Assembly: GCA_965243775.1 (NCBI GenBank)
Contig: CBDEWF010000129.1
Location: forward strand, 1 to 64,000
From: Sansalvadorimonas sp965243775
GTDB lineage: Bacteria; Pseudomonadota; Gammaproteobacteria; Pseudomonadales; Endozoicomonadaceae
Direction of reading: 5' to 3'
Length of the DNA stretch: 64,000 bases
Positions 14,734 to 23,755 of this stretch are shown here, piece by piece; the stretch's first letter is position 1; the number at the start of each line of letters is the position of its first letter. Position numbers and translations under genes: made by a program. The notes under the pieces are model-generated. The model was not told the DNA's origin, made no database searches, and was given only the letters and a program-made list of their open reading frames with translations.

Positions 14734-16572
14734 TCAGGCAGCTGCCTCAGTGGCAGTGTGCTGATCACGCAGTTCCTGGATCTTAATGACGTACTCTTTG
14801 TACTCGCTGGATTCATAGTGAGCGTAGTTAAGGTTCTTGAACAGGCCGGTCAGCTTGATGAAGAACTCACGAGCTTCATTCTTGTCAGTGAAGCTCAGCT
14901 CGCGACGGGCGATATCGATGATCAGACCGAAGCAGAAGCGCTGACGCTCCAGCGGACAGGCAGAATCAATCTTATCGAAGGCGTCCTGCTGCAGGTAAAC
15001 CATATCCAGAAACAGAGATTTCTGGAAGGTTACGTAGTCGTGCAAAGTCACACCTTCTTCACCGGTAACCTGCATCATCTGGTTGATGCTTTCACCGGTA
15101 GAGATCAGTTTTTGCATCTCCTTAACATCGTCAACCCAGGTTTCAGCAATGTTCTGCTTATACCAGGGAGCCAGTTGATCCAAGTAACGGGACCAGGAGA
15201 TCAGCGGATCTACAGCCGGGAAGAAACGCTTGTAAGCACGGTCGTAGGACAGACCCAGGAAGCACTTCACGGTGGCCAGAGTGGACTGAGTCACAGGCTC
15301 TTCGAAGTTACCACCGGCTGGAGATACAGTACCGATCATGGTCATGGAACCACTTTCGCCGTCTTCGTTGGTGATCACACCGGCACGCTCGTACAGACCC
15401 TTGATAGCGGAGTCGATGTACGCTGGGAAACCTTCTTCCCCTGGAATCTCTTCCAGACGGTTGGAGGTTTCACGCATGGCCTGGGCCCAGCGTGAAGTGG
15501 AGTCGGCCAGCAGCAGAACGTTGTAACCCATCTGACGGTAATACTCACCAAGAGTCATACCGGTGTAGATGGAAGCCTCACGTGCCGCAACAGGCATGGA
15601 GGAAGTATTACAGATGATGGTGGTACGATCCATCAAAGTACCGGAGCCAGTCGGGTCAGACAGCTGCGGGAATTCAGTGATGGTTTCTACAACCTCACCA
15701 GCACGCTCACCACAGGCGATAACGATTACGATATCAACGGAAGCGTACTTGGACAGGGTGTGCTGCATGACAGTCTTACCAGCACCGAATGGGCCAGGGA
15801 TGCAGCCAGTGCCGCCACGGGCGATTGGGAAGAAAGTATCAACTAGGCGCTGTTGGGTCACCAGAGGCTCAGACGGGAACTGCCGTTCAGTCTTGCCGTT
15901 CTTGCCCAGAGTTTCGGCGATGGACTGCTTAACAGGCCAGCGCTGAATCATGTTGAGCTCAATTTCCTTACCCTGTTCGTCACGAACACGGGCAATTACC
16001 GTATCAACAGTGAAGGTACCTTCCTGGATCCACTCAACAGATACAGTGCCCTTTTGGAAGAAAGGAACCATGATCTTGTGAGTGAAGCGGCCTTCCTGGA
16101 CAGTGCCCAGAGTTTCACCGGCGCGCAGCTTGTCACCAACGCGGGCCGTTGCAACGAAGGACCACTCCTTGGAACGATCCAGAGCGTCAACCTGAACACC
16201 ACGCTTCAGGAAAGTACCATGAATCTGGGCTAGACGCTCCAGCGGGTTCTGCAGACCGTCGAAGATCTGGGACAGGCAGCCAGGGCCAAGTTCTACAGAC
16301 AGCAACTCGCCAGTCTGGAAGACTTCGTCACCTACGCCAACACCACTGGTGTCTTCGAATACCTGAATGTCAGCATTGCGGCCGTTAACACGCAGTACTT
16401 CAGACATCAGCAGTTCCTGCTTGCCTTCAGCGTTTTCGGTACGACTGGGGCTAACATAAACCACTTCGTTTTTTACCAGGCGAACATCATCGCTGCCAGC
16501 CTGGATGGTGAGGATATCACCGTTAACCGCGACCACATTGGCCGTGGCTTGTTTTTCGATATTTGTACTCAT
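14734..16572 (-). CDS. ntpA: V-type ATP synthase/ATPase subunit A (catalytic)
   Basis: A 612-residue catalytic subunit. It has an N-terminal beta barrel, the long V-type non-homologous insert (about 110-220, containing GTFLKRGVQVDALD), the Walker A motif GPFGAGKT (about 259-266), the Walker B region VLLLADSTSRWA, and the IGTVSPAGGNFEEPVTQ segment characteristic of A/V-type A subunits. It hydrolyses or makes ATP in the A3B3 head of a membrane-bound rotary ion pump. It is the last gene of the operon, 20 bases after the DUF2764 gene, with AGG upstream of the ATG. Sequence style and subunit set are of the bacterial type seen in Chlamydia and spirochaetes rather than an F-type ATPase. Confidence 0.95.
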   Translation of the reverse strand: MSTNIEKQATANVVAVNGDILTIQAGSDDVRLVKNEVVYVSPSRTENAEGKQELLMSEVLRVNGRNADIQVFEDTSGVGVGDEVFQTGELLSVELGPGCLSQIFDGLQNPLERLAQIHGTFLKRGVQVDALDRSKEWSFVATARVGDKLRAGETLGTVQEGRFTHKIMVPFFQKGTVSVEWIQEGTFTVDTVIARVRDEQGKEIELNMIQRWPVKQSIAETLGKNGKTERQFPSEPLVTQQRLVDTFFPIARGGTGCIPGPFGAGKTVMQHTLSKYASVDIVIVIACGERAGEVVETITEFPQLSDPTGSGTLMDRTTIICNTSSMPVAAREASIYTGMTLGEYYRQMGYNVLLLADSTSRWAQAMRETSNRLEEIPGEEGFPAYIDSAIKGLYERAGVITNEDGESGSMTMIGTVSPAGGNFEEPVTQSTLATVKCFLGLSYDRAYKRFFPAVDPLISWSRYLDQLAPWYKQNIAETWVDDVKEMQKLISTGESINQMMQVTGEEGVTLHDYVTFQKSLFLDMVYLQQDAFDKIDSACPLERQRFCFGLIIDIARRELSFTDKNEAREFFIKLTGLFKNLNYAHYESSEYKEYVIKIQELRDQHTATEAAA

Positions 16573-16592
16573 AAACCTGTAATCCTCGCCGT

Positions 16593-17279
16593 TTATTCGC
16601 CGGTGGGCAGCTGGTCCCGGAATTCGCCCAGGCTGGTTTCAACCAGGCTGCGGAAACGGACACGTGCCTTGTCGGTGTCGTAGGCTGTCCAGCGGGCCAC
16701 AAGGTTCCAGCGCAGTACGTAGATGACTACGGCTTCGAAATCGTGGCTGTGCTTCATGGCCAGGTGGGTCAGGTGATCCCATACGGCCTGAAGCAGAATC
16801 TTTTCCAGTGCGATGCACTCACCATTGCGCAGGCATTCCACTACTTTGGAAATCCAGGGGAAGGCGCTGCCCAGACCGAGAGTGGGAGAGTTCCAGTGGT
16901 TACGAATATATTCGTAACGGGTACCGTAGCTCCACTTGGACTCGGTTGGTGTCGGCTGACCCGCATGCTTGCGGCGCAGGGCGGCAACAATGGTGCGCAT
17001 ATCCAGACGCCAGTCGACCAGGTCGCACAGGGCCTGGCTTGCAAGTTCAGCGCGTACTCTTTCTGCCTGTTGGATCAGGGCTTTCTCTTCGACATCGTCA
17101 TCCAGCTGATCCCAGTGCAGCAGACTCTCGATCTTAACCAGACGTTGCTGGTCCGCTGTGTTGAGCATGGACAGTCGTTTGTCCAGCTGGAAGCGGGAGA
17201 TCGGAGTGATTCTGCTGTTAAACAGGGAATCAATATGGGGCAGCGAAGTCAGTAAGGTGTAATAGGCATTCTCTGCCAT
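16593..17279 (-). CDS. DUF2764 family V-type ATPase operon protein
   Basis: A 228-residue soluble helical protein, MAENAYYTLLTSLPHIDSLF..., matching the DUF2764 proteins encoded between subunits E and A in bacterial V-type ATPase operons such as that of Chlamydia. No separate subunit C gene is present in this operon, and a C-like role linking head and membrane rotor has been suggested by position; this is inference. The ATG at 17279 has GGAG at good distance; an in-frame alternative eight codons upstream lacks this support. It lies 20 bases before the gene for subunit A and 186 bases after that for subunit E. Confidence 0.8.
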   Translation of the reverse strand: MAENAYYTLLTSLPHIDSLFNSRITPISRFQLDKRLSMLNTADQQRLVKIESLLHWDQLDDDVEEKALIQQAERVRAELASQALCDLVDWRLDMRTIVAALRRKHAGQPTPTESKWSYGTRYEYIRNHWNSPTLGLGSAFPWISKVVECLRNGECIALEKILLQAVWDHLTHLAMKHSHDFEAVVIYVLRWNLVARWTAYDTDKARVRFRSLVETSLGEFRDQLPTGE

Positions 17280-17369
17280 GACTTGCTCCGTACATATGAC
17301 CAAGGAAATACATTCATAGGGAATGGCATTTCCTGTTCATGGCTGTTTGCAGTTACAAACGACGGAAGC

Positions 17370-17430
17370 CGTCATTCCCGCGTAAGCCGGAATCCATGAG
17401 ATATAGATTCCTGCTTGCGCAGGAATGACG
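17370..17430. repeat. REP-like palindromic repeat inside the V-type ATPase operon
   Basis: An imperfect inverted repeat beginning CGTCATTCCCGCG and ending CGCAGGAATGACG. This motif is a dispersed extragenic palindrome in many proteobacterial genomes. It lies in the only long intergenic gap of the operon and could affect mRNA stability or partial termination between subunit E and DUF2764-A. Confidence 0.75.
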
Positions 17431-17465
17431 AGGCATTCAGCCGCCTGCCGGATGCAAGGCAACCC

Positions 17466-18140
17466 TTAGTTGATAACGCCTTCCAGCAGAACCCGGAAGC
17501 GGGGCTGCAGGTGGTTCAGCAGCATAGTGCTGACTGCGCTATCGTCCAGTTCCACCTCAATGTTCTTGTCATTCAGACGGAAGGTAACACCGGACTTCTG
17601 CTCTTCGCTGACTGTGAAGGTGACACCTTCCATCAGCATTTCCTTGCCGTTACGAGCGGCAAAGTAGGCCAGGGAGCCTTCTTTCAGCTCTTCCGGGTTA
17701 CTGCGCAGATCTTCCAGACCAACAATCTTGGCAGGCAGAACAACTTCAACATTGCTCTCACCTTGCAGACTATTGCGGCCGGCCACTTCCAGAATCATCT
17801 TTTGCAGGATGCCCTGGTCAGTCATTTCCCCGGACACAGCTTCCTGGATACGCTCGGAGAAGCGCTCAAGCAGGTAGCTCTTCATTTCCAGAACCGCATT
17901 GCGGCCAGCCAGTTGCAGAGACTCTTCACCAGACTTGATGGTGAACTCGGCATCTTTCTTGGCCTTGGCGGTGATGGCAGCAGCTTCCTTGCGGGCTTCC
18001 GCAATGATTTCAGCTGCTTCCTGGCGAGCATTCTCCAAAAGACGCTCACCTTCGGTGCGGCCGGAGCTCACACCCTGTGTACGCAGTTTCTCAATCAGCT
18101 CCTGGACGCCGACAGAGATTTGATCGTTGGATACGGTCAT
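17466..18140 (-). CDS. ntpE: V-type ATPase subunit E (peripheral stalk)
   Basis: A 224-residue protein with the subunit E layout: a long N-terminal helix rich in Ala, Glu and Lys (ENARQEAAEIIAEARKEAA, about 35-80), then a globular C-terminal domain that binds the head (LRSNPEELKEGSLAYFAARN). It forms the peripheral stalk that holds the A3B3 head against rotation. Normally it pairs with subunit G/H, for which no gene is visible here. AAGGAG stands six bases before the ATG at 18140. The gene starts 24 bases after the subunit K gene. Confidence 0.85.
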   Translation of the reverse strand: MTVSNDQISVGVQELIEKLRTQGVSSGRTEGERLLENARQEAAEIIAEARKEAAAITAKAKKDAEFTIKSGEESLQLAGRNAVLEMKSYLLERFSERIQEAVSGEMTDQGILQKMILEVAGRNSLQGESNVEVVLPAKIVGLEDLRSNPEELKEGSLAYFAARNGKEMLMEGVTFTVSEEQKSGVTFRLNDKNIEVELDDSAVSTMLLNHLQPRFRVLLEGVIN

Positions 18141-18164
18141 CAATCTCTCCTTATCTATCAGCTA

Positions 18165-18614
18165 TCAGGCAGCGATTTGCTGACCCAGAACCAGTGCAAA
18201 TACGAAGGCAAATACCGCGAAGCCTTCTACGATAGCCGCTGGTGCAATGGACAGACCGAAAACTTCAGGCTTGTTCTTGGATGCGTTGATGGACGCAGCA
18301 ATAGCCTGACCCTGGTAGATGGCAGAGTACATCAGAGCAATACCAGTCAGCAGACCGATACCGAACATGCCAGCACTGGTGGTGACGCTAACTCCCAGAT
18401 TCGACAGAATAAACATGATCACGATACCGTAGATAACCTGGGAAGAAGGCATCGCGGATACGCCGACGAACTTACCGTAGCCGGATTCGACATCCAGCAT
18501 TGCACCACAGGCGGCTTGACCGGCTACAGAGCAGCCAATTGCAGAACCGACAGCCCCGAGAGCAACAGGTGCGAATACGCCTACCCAGCCCAGTGTGATG
18601 ATCAGTTGTTCCAT
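18165..18614 (-). CDS. ntpK: V-type ATPase subunit K (membrane rotor proteolipid)
   Basis: A 149-residue protein with four membrane helices in two hairpins, the duplicated 16-kDa proteolipid type. The ion-binding glutamate is Glu130 in PAAIVEGFAVF of the last helix; the first hairpin carries Gln59 in MPSSQVIYG where a second carboxylate might be expected. Ser58, Gln59, Gln101 or Gln103, and Glu130 are placed like the sodium ligands of the Enterococcus hirae K ring, suggesting but not proving Na+ transport. It forms the rotor ring that moves ions across the inner membrane. AGAGGA precedes the ATG, and the gene starts two bases after the subunit I stop. Confidence 0.92.
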   Translation of the reverse strand: MEQLIITLGWVGVFAPVALGAVGSAIGCSVAGQAACGAMLDVESGYGKFVGVSAMPSSQVIYGIVIMFILSNLGVSVTTSAGMFGIGLLTGIALMYSAIYQGQAIAASINASKNKPEVFGLSIAPAAIVEGFAVFAFVFALVLGQQIAA

Positions 18615-18616
18615 TT

Positions 18617-20416
18617 TCAGTCCTCTTGTTTACGAAACGCTTTGAACGGGTAGCCTTCGTCAGACATACCCCAGTTAACAAATTCAATAACATTGAGACG
18701 CATACCGTGTACCACGCCACTCATGATGCAGAGCACGAAGTTCAGGATGTGTCCAAGAAGTAAAATCATTCCTGCCAGCAGCACGCCAGTTACTGGGCTG
18801 CTGCTCATGGCATCATGGGCCAGACTGTTAAAAGTCATGGCCAGGGATGCGCCGGACAGCCCCAGGGCGAAAAGGCGCATATAGCTTAAGATGTCGCCAA
18901 ATGCGCTGGTGACGTTGTATATACCTTTTAATCCGTCCAGCATTCGCAGAACCAAAGTGCCCGCAGAGTTAACTTTACGTTCGCTTGTGAACAGGAAAAT
19001 CAAGGCGGCGCCGATAATCATTGTTCCGGGAGCAATCGCATCGGCCAGTGATTCAGGAATATAACCAGATTTAGCCAGATAAAGACCCAATCCACCCATC
19101 ATCAGGATGGCCCAGCCCAAAGGAGCGTAGGCTGTGCTGCTTTTCTTTCGGTTGATCAGAAAGCTCATGATGTTTGCAATCACAAGGTGACCAGCACCAA
19201 TAGCGATAGACAAGGCCATCATGGCACCGTAATTATTCAGATCAATAAAAGCGAGTTGTCCAAGTAAAGTCCCTTCACCCGGCGATACACCGAAGTAACT
19301 GCCGATCATGACACCCCAGGCCACACCCAGAGCAGACATGAAATAACCCATGTTCATCAGTCGGCGTCCAGGAACACTGGAACCCAGCTTGCCGCGATTC
19401 ATAAAGATGATGCCGGCAAACAGTGCACAGTAAGCTGCATCGCTCATGATCATGGCGAAGAACAGGGAGAAGGAGTAAAACACAATACCGCCCGGATCCC
19501 AGGCACGGTAGCCGGGAACCTGGAAGAAGCCAAAGGCTTCACTGCCACCACCGGTGGAATCAGCATTTTCCAGCAAAGTCGGAGGCGTGTCCTCGTCACC
19601 CGGTTCTTCAATGATGACGGCTGCAGGCAGATCTGCAACAAAGCTGCGGATCTCATCTTCCTTATCAGCCGGCATCCAGCCGGATACCAGGAAGAACTGA
19701 TCGTCTTCCAGTGCGCCCTGGCAGGCATCAGACAGGGCTTTCTCGTCTTCAAAGCGAGCCACGGCCTGAGAGATGATGTAGATCCAGCGGGTCAGGCTTT
19801 CACGCTCACCCTGCTTGTCTTCCAGAGTCATTTCGGCTTTTTCCAGCATCTCTTCCAGTTCAGAGAGAGAGTGCTGGCCCACGTGAGAACGTTTTACCGG
19901 CAGCAGCTCGGCATCGGGTTCTTTAGTGGCCAGAACAACGACATAGCAGTCTTTCTGATCCTTGTGAACAATCTCCCAGGGCAGTTCCAGAGCTTCAACA
20001 GCTTCCATATCCTGCTGGGGTACAACATAAAACCATAGTCGTACATCTGCCATCTCGGAAATATCCGGGAAGGAGAAATCACCCCAAGGGCGAACTTCCT
20101 TGATACGCTTGACCAGTGCATCGCGCTGGTCAGCGGCCTGACGGTGTTCCTGCTTGTTTTTCAGAACGGCAGAAACAATGCTGTCAGCGGTCAGTTCACC
20201 GGTGGAGCGAGCTTCGCGGCGCTTGTTCGGGCAGCTGGACAACCAGCTCAGGGCTTCCTTGGCAGATTGTGGTTCGGTCAGCTCACTGTCACCGTTCTGG
20301 GTTTCACCCAGAGGGATCAGGTGCATGCAGCCGAGATCCTGCAGTCCCCGCAGCAGTGAAGTTTTTTCACTGGACAGCCCGTAGAGCGTAATCTTTTTGA
20401 GTGCTTTTATACTCAT
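18617..20416 (-). CDS. ntpI: V-type ATPase subunit I (membrane stator)
   Basis: A 599-residue subunit. The cytoplasmic N-terminal half (1 to about 310) contains helical stretches that bind the peripheral stalks. It is followed by about seven or eight membrane helices from AWDPGGIVFYSFSLFFAMIMSD on, including the FGDILSYMRLFALGLSGASLAM segment that holds the conserved arginine facing the rotor ring. It provides the ion half-channels. The start MSIKALKK at 20416 is chosen because GAGAGAGGA lies just before it; an upstream frame extension to 20491 runs into the subunit D gene. It lies four bases after the subunit D stop. Confidence 0.93.
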   Translation of the reverse strand: MSIKALKKITLYGLSSEKTSLLRGLQDLGCMHLIPLGETQNGDSELTEPQSAKEALSWLSSCPNKRREARSTGELTADSIVSAVLKNKQEHRQAADQRDALVKRIKEVRPWGDFSFPDISEMADVRLWFYVVPQQDMEAVEALELPWEIVHKDQKDCYVVVLATKEPDAELLPVKRSHVGQHSLSELEEMLEKAEMTLEDKQGERESLTRWIYIISQAVARFEDEKALSDACQGALEDDQFFLVSGWMPADKEDEIRSFVADLPAAVIIEEPGDEDTPPTLLENADSTGGGSEAFGFFQVPGYRAWDPGGIVFYSFSLFFAMIMSDAAYCALFAGIIFMNRGKLGSSVPGRRLMNMGYFMSALGVAWGVMIGSYFGVSPGEGTLLGQLAFIDLNNYGAMMALSIAIGAGHLVIANIMSFLINRKKSSTAYAPLGWAILMMGGLGLYLAKSGYIPESLADAIAPGTMIIGAALIFLFTSERKVNSAGTLVLRMLDGLKGIYNVTSAFGDILSYMRLFALGLSGASLAMTFNSLAHDAMSSSPVTGVLLAGMILLLGHILNFVLCIMSGVVHGMRLNVIEFVNWGMSDEGYPFKAFRKQED

Positions 20417-20420
20417 CCGC

Positions 20421-21047
20421 TCATCCTCTCTCTGCGGCCGCAGCGGCTGCGGCAGCATCCATCTTCGACTTCGAGATCTTGGCGTTGACAACGCCGGCCC
20501 GGTCCTGATCGGACAGGAAGATCTTGATCTTCGCGATGTTCTGCTTGGTTTGAGGGATCAGTACCTTGGAGAACAGGTTCACGCGCTGAGACGTGGTCTT
20601 GGTCGCGGCGGCAATCTCCTTGTAGCGGAGTTCACGTACCTGACGCTCGACGTGCAGTTCAGCCATCTCCTTCAGCTTTTCTACCAGGAAATCCACCCAG
20701 TGAGGGCGAACCAGGTAGCTGTAAGGCGCGACTTCCACTTCAATCCGTTCCAACAGAGGTACAGTGGTACCGACAATGTTCTGTTCACCAAGAACAATGC
20801 TGGTCACCTTTACCAGGTCTTCGAGTACGATATCTTCGCAAGCCAGCATGGGCAGCTGGGCGGCAATATCACCTTCGATCTGCTCAATACGGAGCTTTGC
20901 TTCCTCAAGGGCCTTCTCGGCTTTTTTTCGTTCCGCCATCAGTTGCAGGCGCTTCAGTTCCAGCGCGGGCAGATACTGGTTGAACGTCTTGAGGCTGCGC
21001 TTCTCCTTATTGAGCGAACTCTTGTTAAGCGCAATTTTACCGGCCAT
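20421..21047 (-). CDS. ntpD: V-type ATPase subunit D (central shaft)
   Basis: A 208-residue, mostly helical protein beginning MAGKIALNKSSLNKEKRSL, with the long N- and C-terminal helices that form the coiled-coil rotor shaft inside the A3B3 head, including TTSQRVNLFSKVLIP, a typical subunit D signature. It ends in an alanine tract (KMDAAAAAAAAERG). GGAGG stands about ten bases before the ATG, and the gene lies three bases after the subunit B stop. No subunit F partner gene was found in the operon. Confidence 0.93.
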   Translation of the reverse strand: MAGKIALNKSSLNKEKRSLKTFNQYLPALELKRLQLMAERKKAEKALEEAKLRIEQIEGDIAAQLPMLACEDIVLEDLVKVTSIVLGEQNIVGTTVPLLERIEVEVAPYSYLVRPHWVDFLVEKLKEMAELHVERQVRELRYKEIAAATKTTSQRVNLFSKVLIPQTKQNIAKIKIFLSDQDRAGVVNAKISKSKMDAAAAAAAAERG

Positions 21048-21050
21048 GGA

Positions 21051-22445
21051 TCAGGCCTCCGTGCTTTCTCTGGAGCTCATGGCTGTTGCCGCTTCGGCAT
21101 TCACCTGGGCTTTAGCGGGCCAGTACTTCTCGACCAGGCTCTGCTTCATCAGCGTCTCTTCAGGGTTGAAGCAGGCCGCCAGGGATTCCCAGCTCAGATC
21201 CAGAGCTTCTTCCAGAGTCATGGCCACATCCAGCTTCATGAAACGCTCGCGGAACATGTCGGCAAACTTGATGGTCTTGAGGTCGTAGTCGGACAGTTCA
21301 AAAGCCATGGCCTGCTTCTGCTTGGCGTTGATGCCTTCGGAGTAGAAGCGGATCATGGTGTTCATGATCTGGCTATGATCTTCACGGGTCTCTTTACCGA
21401 TAACCATCTGCTTCAGACGGGACAGGGAACCGAATGGATCGATAACGCCGTCGTGCAGGTAGAACTGACCTTCGGTGATGTAACCGGTGTTATCAGGAAC
21501 AGGGTGGGTTACATCGTTACCAGGCATGGTAGTTACCGCCAGGATGGTCACAGATCCGGCACCTTTGTAGTCAGCAGCCTTTTCGTAACGCTTGGCCAGC
21601 TGAGAGTAAAGGTCACCCATGTAGCCACGGTTGGCAGGGATCTTGTCCATTGCTACACCGATTTCCTTCATCGCGTCAGCGTAGGAGGTCATATCGGTCA
21701 GCAGTACCAGTACCTTCTTGCCTTCTTCGACTGCGAAGTGTTCGGCAGTTGCAAGGGCCAGGTCAGGAATCATCAGACGTTCTACTGTCGGGTCAGATGC
21801 CTGGTTGGAGTACATTATGGTACGGGAAGATACGCCGGCTTCTTCGAAAGCGGTCTTGAAGAAGTGGTAATCGTCGAAGATCAGACCCATGCCACCGAAG
21901 ACTACAACGTCAGCTTCCGCCTGGATCGCGATACGGGCCAGGAACTGGTTGTAAGGCTCGCCGGAAACGGAGAAGATCGGAATCTTCTGGGATTCAACCA
22001 AGGTGTTGAACACGTCGATCATGGGAACGTTGGTACGTACCATGCGGGATGCCAGAACACGCTGGGCGGGGTTTACGGATGGTCCGTCGATGACGACTTT
22101 GGGATCCTGATCCAGTGCAGGGCCACCGTCGATAGTCTCACCGGCACCGTTGAAGATACGGCCCAGAATGTTGGGGGAGTAGGTTGCCTGCATCGGCTCG
22201 CCCAGGAAGCAGACAGCTGCTTCAGTAGACAGACCCTTGGTGCCGGCAAAAACCTGCAGGGAGACTTCGTCACGGTTCAATTTGATGATCTGGGCGAGAG
22301 AGTAAGGCTGGCCGTCCTGCTCAATCAGCGCCAGATCACCATTACGGGCCTGGGATTGGGCACCATCCAGATTGGGTACTTCCACCCGGATGATGTCACC
22401 TACAATACTGAGTATGTTGGTGTAGCGTAAAAGGCTCTGGGACAT
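21051..22445 (-). CDS. ntpB: V-type ATPase subunit B (regulatory, non-catalytic)
   Basis: A 464-residue subunit B. It keeps the nucleotide-binding fold but has FSVSGEPYNQFLARI in place of a Walker A motif, as in other B subunits, and contains VLLTDMTSYADAMKE, the GYMGDLYSQLAKRYE segment and GSVTILAVTTMPGNDVTHPVPD. It alternates with subunit A in the hexameric head. It is the first gene of the operon, with AGGAAA before its ATG and about 130 bases of leader after the preceding terminator. Starting the operon with B instead of E is unusual. Confidence 0.95.
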   Translation of the reverse strand: MSQSLLRYTNILSIVGDIIRVEVPNLDGAQSQARNGDLALIEQDGQPYSLAQIIKLNRDEVSLQVFAGTKGLSTEAAVCFLGEPMQATYSPNILGRIFNGAGETIDGGPALDQDPKVVIDGPSVNPAQRVLASRMVRTNVPMIDVFNTLVESQKIPIFSVSGEPYNQFLARIAIQAEADVVVFGGMGLIFDDYHFFKTAFEEAGVSSRTIMYSNQASDPTVERLMIPDLALATAEHFAVEEGKKVLVLLTDMTSYADAMKEIGVAMDKIPANRGYMGDLYSQLAKRYEKAADYKGAGSVTILAVTTMPGNDVTHPVPDNTGYITEGQFYLHDGVIDPFGSLSRLKQMVIGKETREDHSQIMNTMIRFYSEGINAKQKQAMAFELSDYDLKTIKFADMFRERFMKLDVAMTLEEALDLSWESLAACFNPEETLMKQSLVEKYWPAKAQVNAEAATAMSSRESTEA

Positions 22446-22574
22446 AGTGGTTTCCTGTCCTTAAAACGGAGTCGCGGATAAACAAACGCACCTTTGTCAT
22501 CGGGCGTATATCCACAAATGCACAGCAATCAGATAACTGGCCTTTTTACCCCAGAGGTTTCCTTCACCACTAAA
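22446..22574 (-). promoter_or_regulatory. Probable leader/promoter region of the V-type ATPase operon
   Basis: This is the space between the upstream terminator and the first ATPase gene. All seven genes follow on one strand with short gaps, so the main promoter should be here or overlap the terminator hairpin. No specific -35/-10 pair is asserted. Confidence 0.4.
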
Positions 22575-22615
22575 AAAATGCCGTCACATTCCCACTTCGA
22601 AGTTAACGGCATTTT
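22575..22615 (-). terminator. Terminator between the second carbamate kinase gene and the ATPase operon
   Basis: A 10-bp stem, AAAATGCCGT / ACGGCATTTT, with an inner ACTTCGAAGT palindrome; on the minus strand a run of T residues follows the stem directly. Confidence 0.75.
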
Positions 22616-22752
22616 GTCATATATGGCTGTCGGAATATCCTCTGCCAGGTTTTAAGCCAGGCAGTACACTTGTGGATAAACCCCGATAATTGGCCGAATG
22701 GCTATCATGGGCTCCAGGTTAACATGTACCGATTCTGCACTCAGAAACTACC

Positions 22753-22778
22753 AAGCCCACGAGGTTTCTCGTGGGCTT
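22753..22778. terminator. GC-rich hairpin downstream of the second carbamate kinase gene
   Basis: A perfect 11-bp stem AAGCCCACGAG / CTCGTGGGCTT with a 4-base loop, 38 bases beyond the gene stop. The U tract is short, so it may act with the next hairpin 140 bases further on. Confidence 0.65.
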
Positions 22779-22816
22779 TATGCTATTCATTCAAGCGGGT
22801 GGTTTCAGCTGCATTG

Positions 22817-23755
22817 TCAGTCGTAGTATGTGATTCCACCGGGTACATCCATCTTTACAAAGGTTCCTGAGCGCCCTTCCAGGATGTCTGTAGCGCGGTC
22901 CAACGCACCAATGGCTCCAAACTTACCACCTGATCTGACGAAATGGCATACGGATTCTACCTTAGGGCCCATACTGCCCGCCGCAAAGGGGAAGGTCTCA
23001 AATTCCTGCGGAGTACACTCCTTGATTTCGCGAGAATCTGGTTTTCCGAAATCCGTTTCTACCGCAGGAACATCGGTAAGTAGTATTAACCCGTCGGCTT
23101 CAAGTCCTTCCGCTAGGCAGCGGGAGGCTCTGTCTTTGTCGACGACGGCCTCAACACCATGCAATTTACCCTCAGAATCCCGTCGAACTGGAATTCCGCC
23201 ACCACCACCACAAATAACGGTGATATCTCCTGAAGAGACTATGTGGCGCAGGGAAGGTAGTTCGAGAACCTCGTTGGGCTGAGGGGATGGAACGACCCTT
23301 CGGTAGTATTTTCCGTCCTCTTTTAGTACCCAATTCGGGTTAGCCTGCTGTATTACTTGTGCTTCTTCGTAGGTATAAACCGGGCCTACAAACTTGTCTG
23401 GATCCTGGAAAGCCGGATCTGTGGGGTCAACAATGGTCTGGGTGGAAACTGTGCAGACTTTGCGATCGGGCATGAAATTACGAAGTTCCTGTTCGAACAT
23501 GAATCCGATCATGCCTTGGGTCTGGGCGCCGAGGACATCAAGGGGGTAATTGTTGACCTCTTCGTAAGCTTCATTCATCAGGGCCAGCAGGCCAACCTGA
23601 GGCCCGTTACCATGGGTCAGAACCACCTGGTGATTCTTTGCTACCTCGGCAATAGACCTGGCGGCTGCACGAATATTCTCACGCTGGATATGAGCTTCGA
23701 GTGGTTGTCCTCGCTGCAGAATGGCGTTACCGCCAAGAGCCATAACGACGAGCAT
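22817..23755 (-). CDS. arcC: Carbamate kinase (copy 2)
   Basis: A 312-residue carbamate kinase with the same motifs as the copy at 13277 (MALGGNAILQRGQP, THGNGPQVGLLALMNEAY, ICGGGGGIPV, VVDKDRASRCLAEG, AGSMGPKVES) but clearly diverged, so the pair is not a very recent duplication. It makes ATP from carbamoyl phosphate and ADP. The gene stands alone 3.7 kb downstream of arcB on the same strand, with insertion-sequence debris between, suggesting that a former arcA-arcB-arcC cluster was split by insertions. A GGAGGAAT sequence precedes the ATG. Confidence 0.93.
   Translation of the reverse strand: MLVVMALGGNAILQRGQPLEAHIQRENIRAAARSIAEVAKNHQVVLTHGNGPQVGLLALMNEAYEEVNNYPLDVLGAQTQGMIGFMFEQELRNFMPDRKVCTVSTQTIVDPTDPAFQDPDKFVGPVYTYEEAQVIQQANPNWVLKEDGKYYRRVVPSPQPNEVLELPSLRHIVSSGDITVICGGGGGIPVRRDSEGKLHGVEAVVDKDRASRCLAEGLEADGLILLTDVPAVETDFGKPDSREIKECTPQEFETFPFAAGSMGPKVESVCHFVRSGGKFGAIGALDRATDILEGRSGTFVKMDVPGGITYYD

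Noticed and set aside
17415..18653. 412-codon frame antisense to ATPase subunits E and K
   Set aside because: A shadow of two well-supported genes.
20397..22430. 677-codon open frame antisense to V-type ATPase subunits B and D
   Set aside because: The opposite strand encodes well-conserved ATPase subunits with good start sites; this frame has no recognisable domain.
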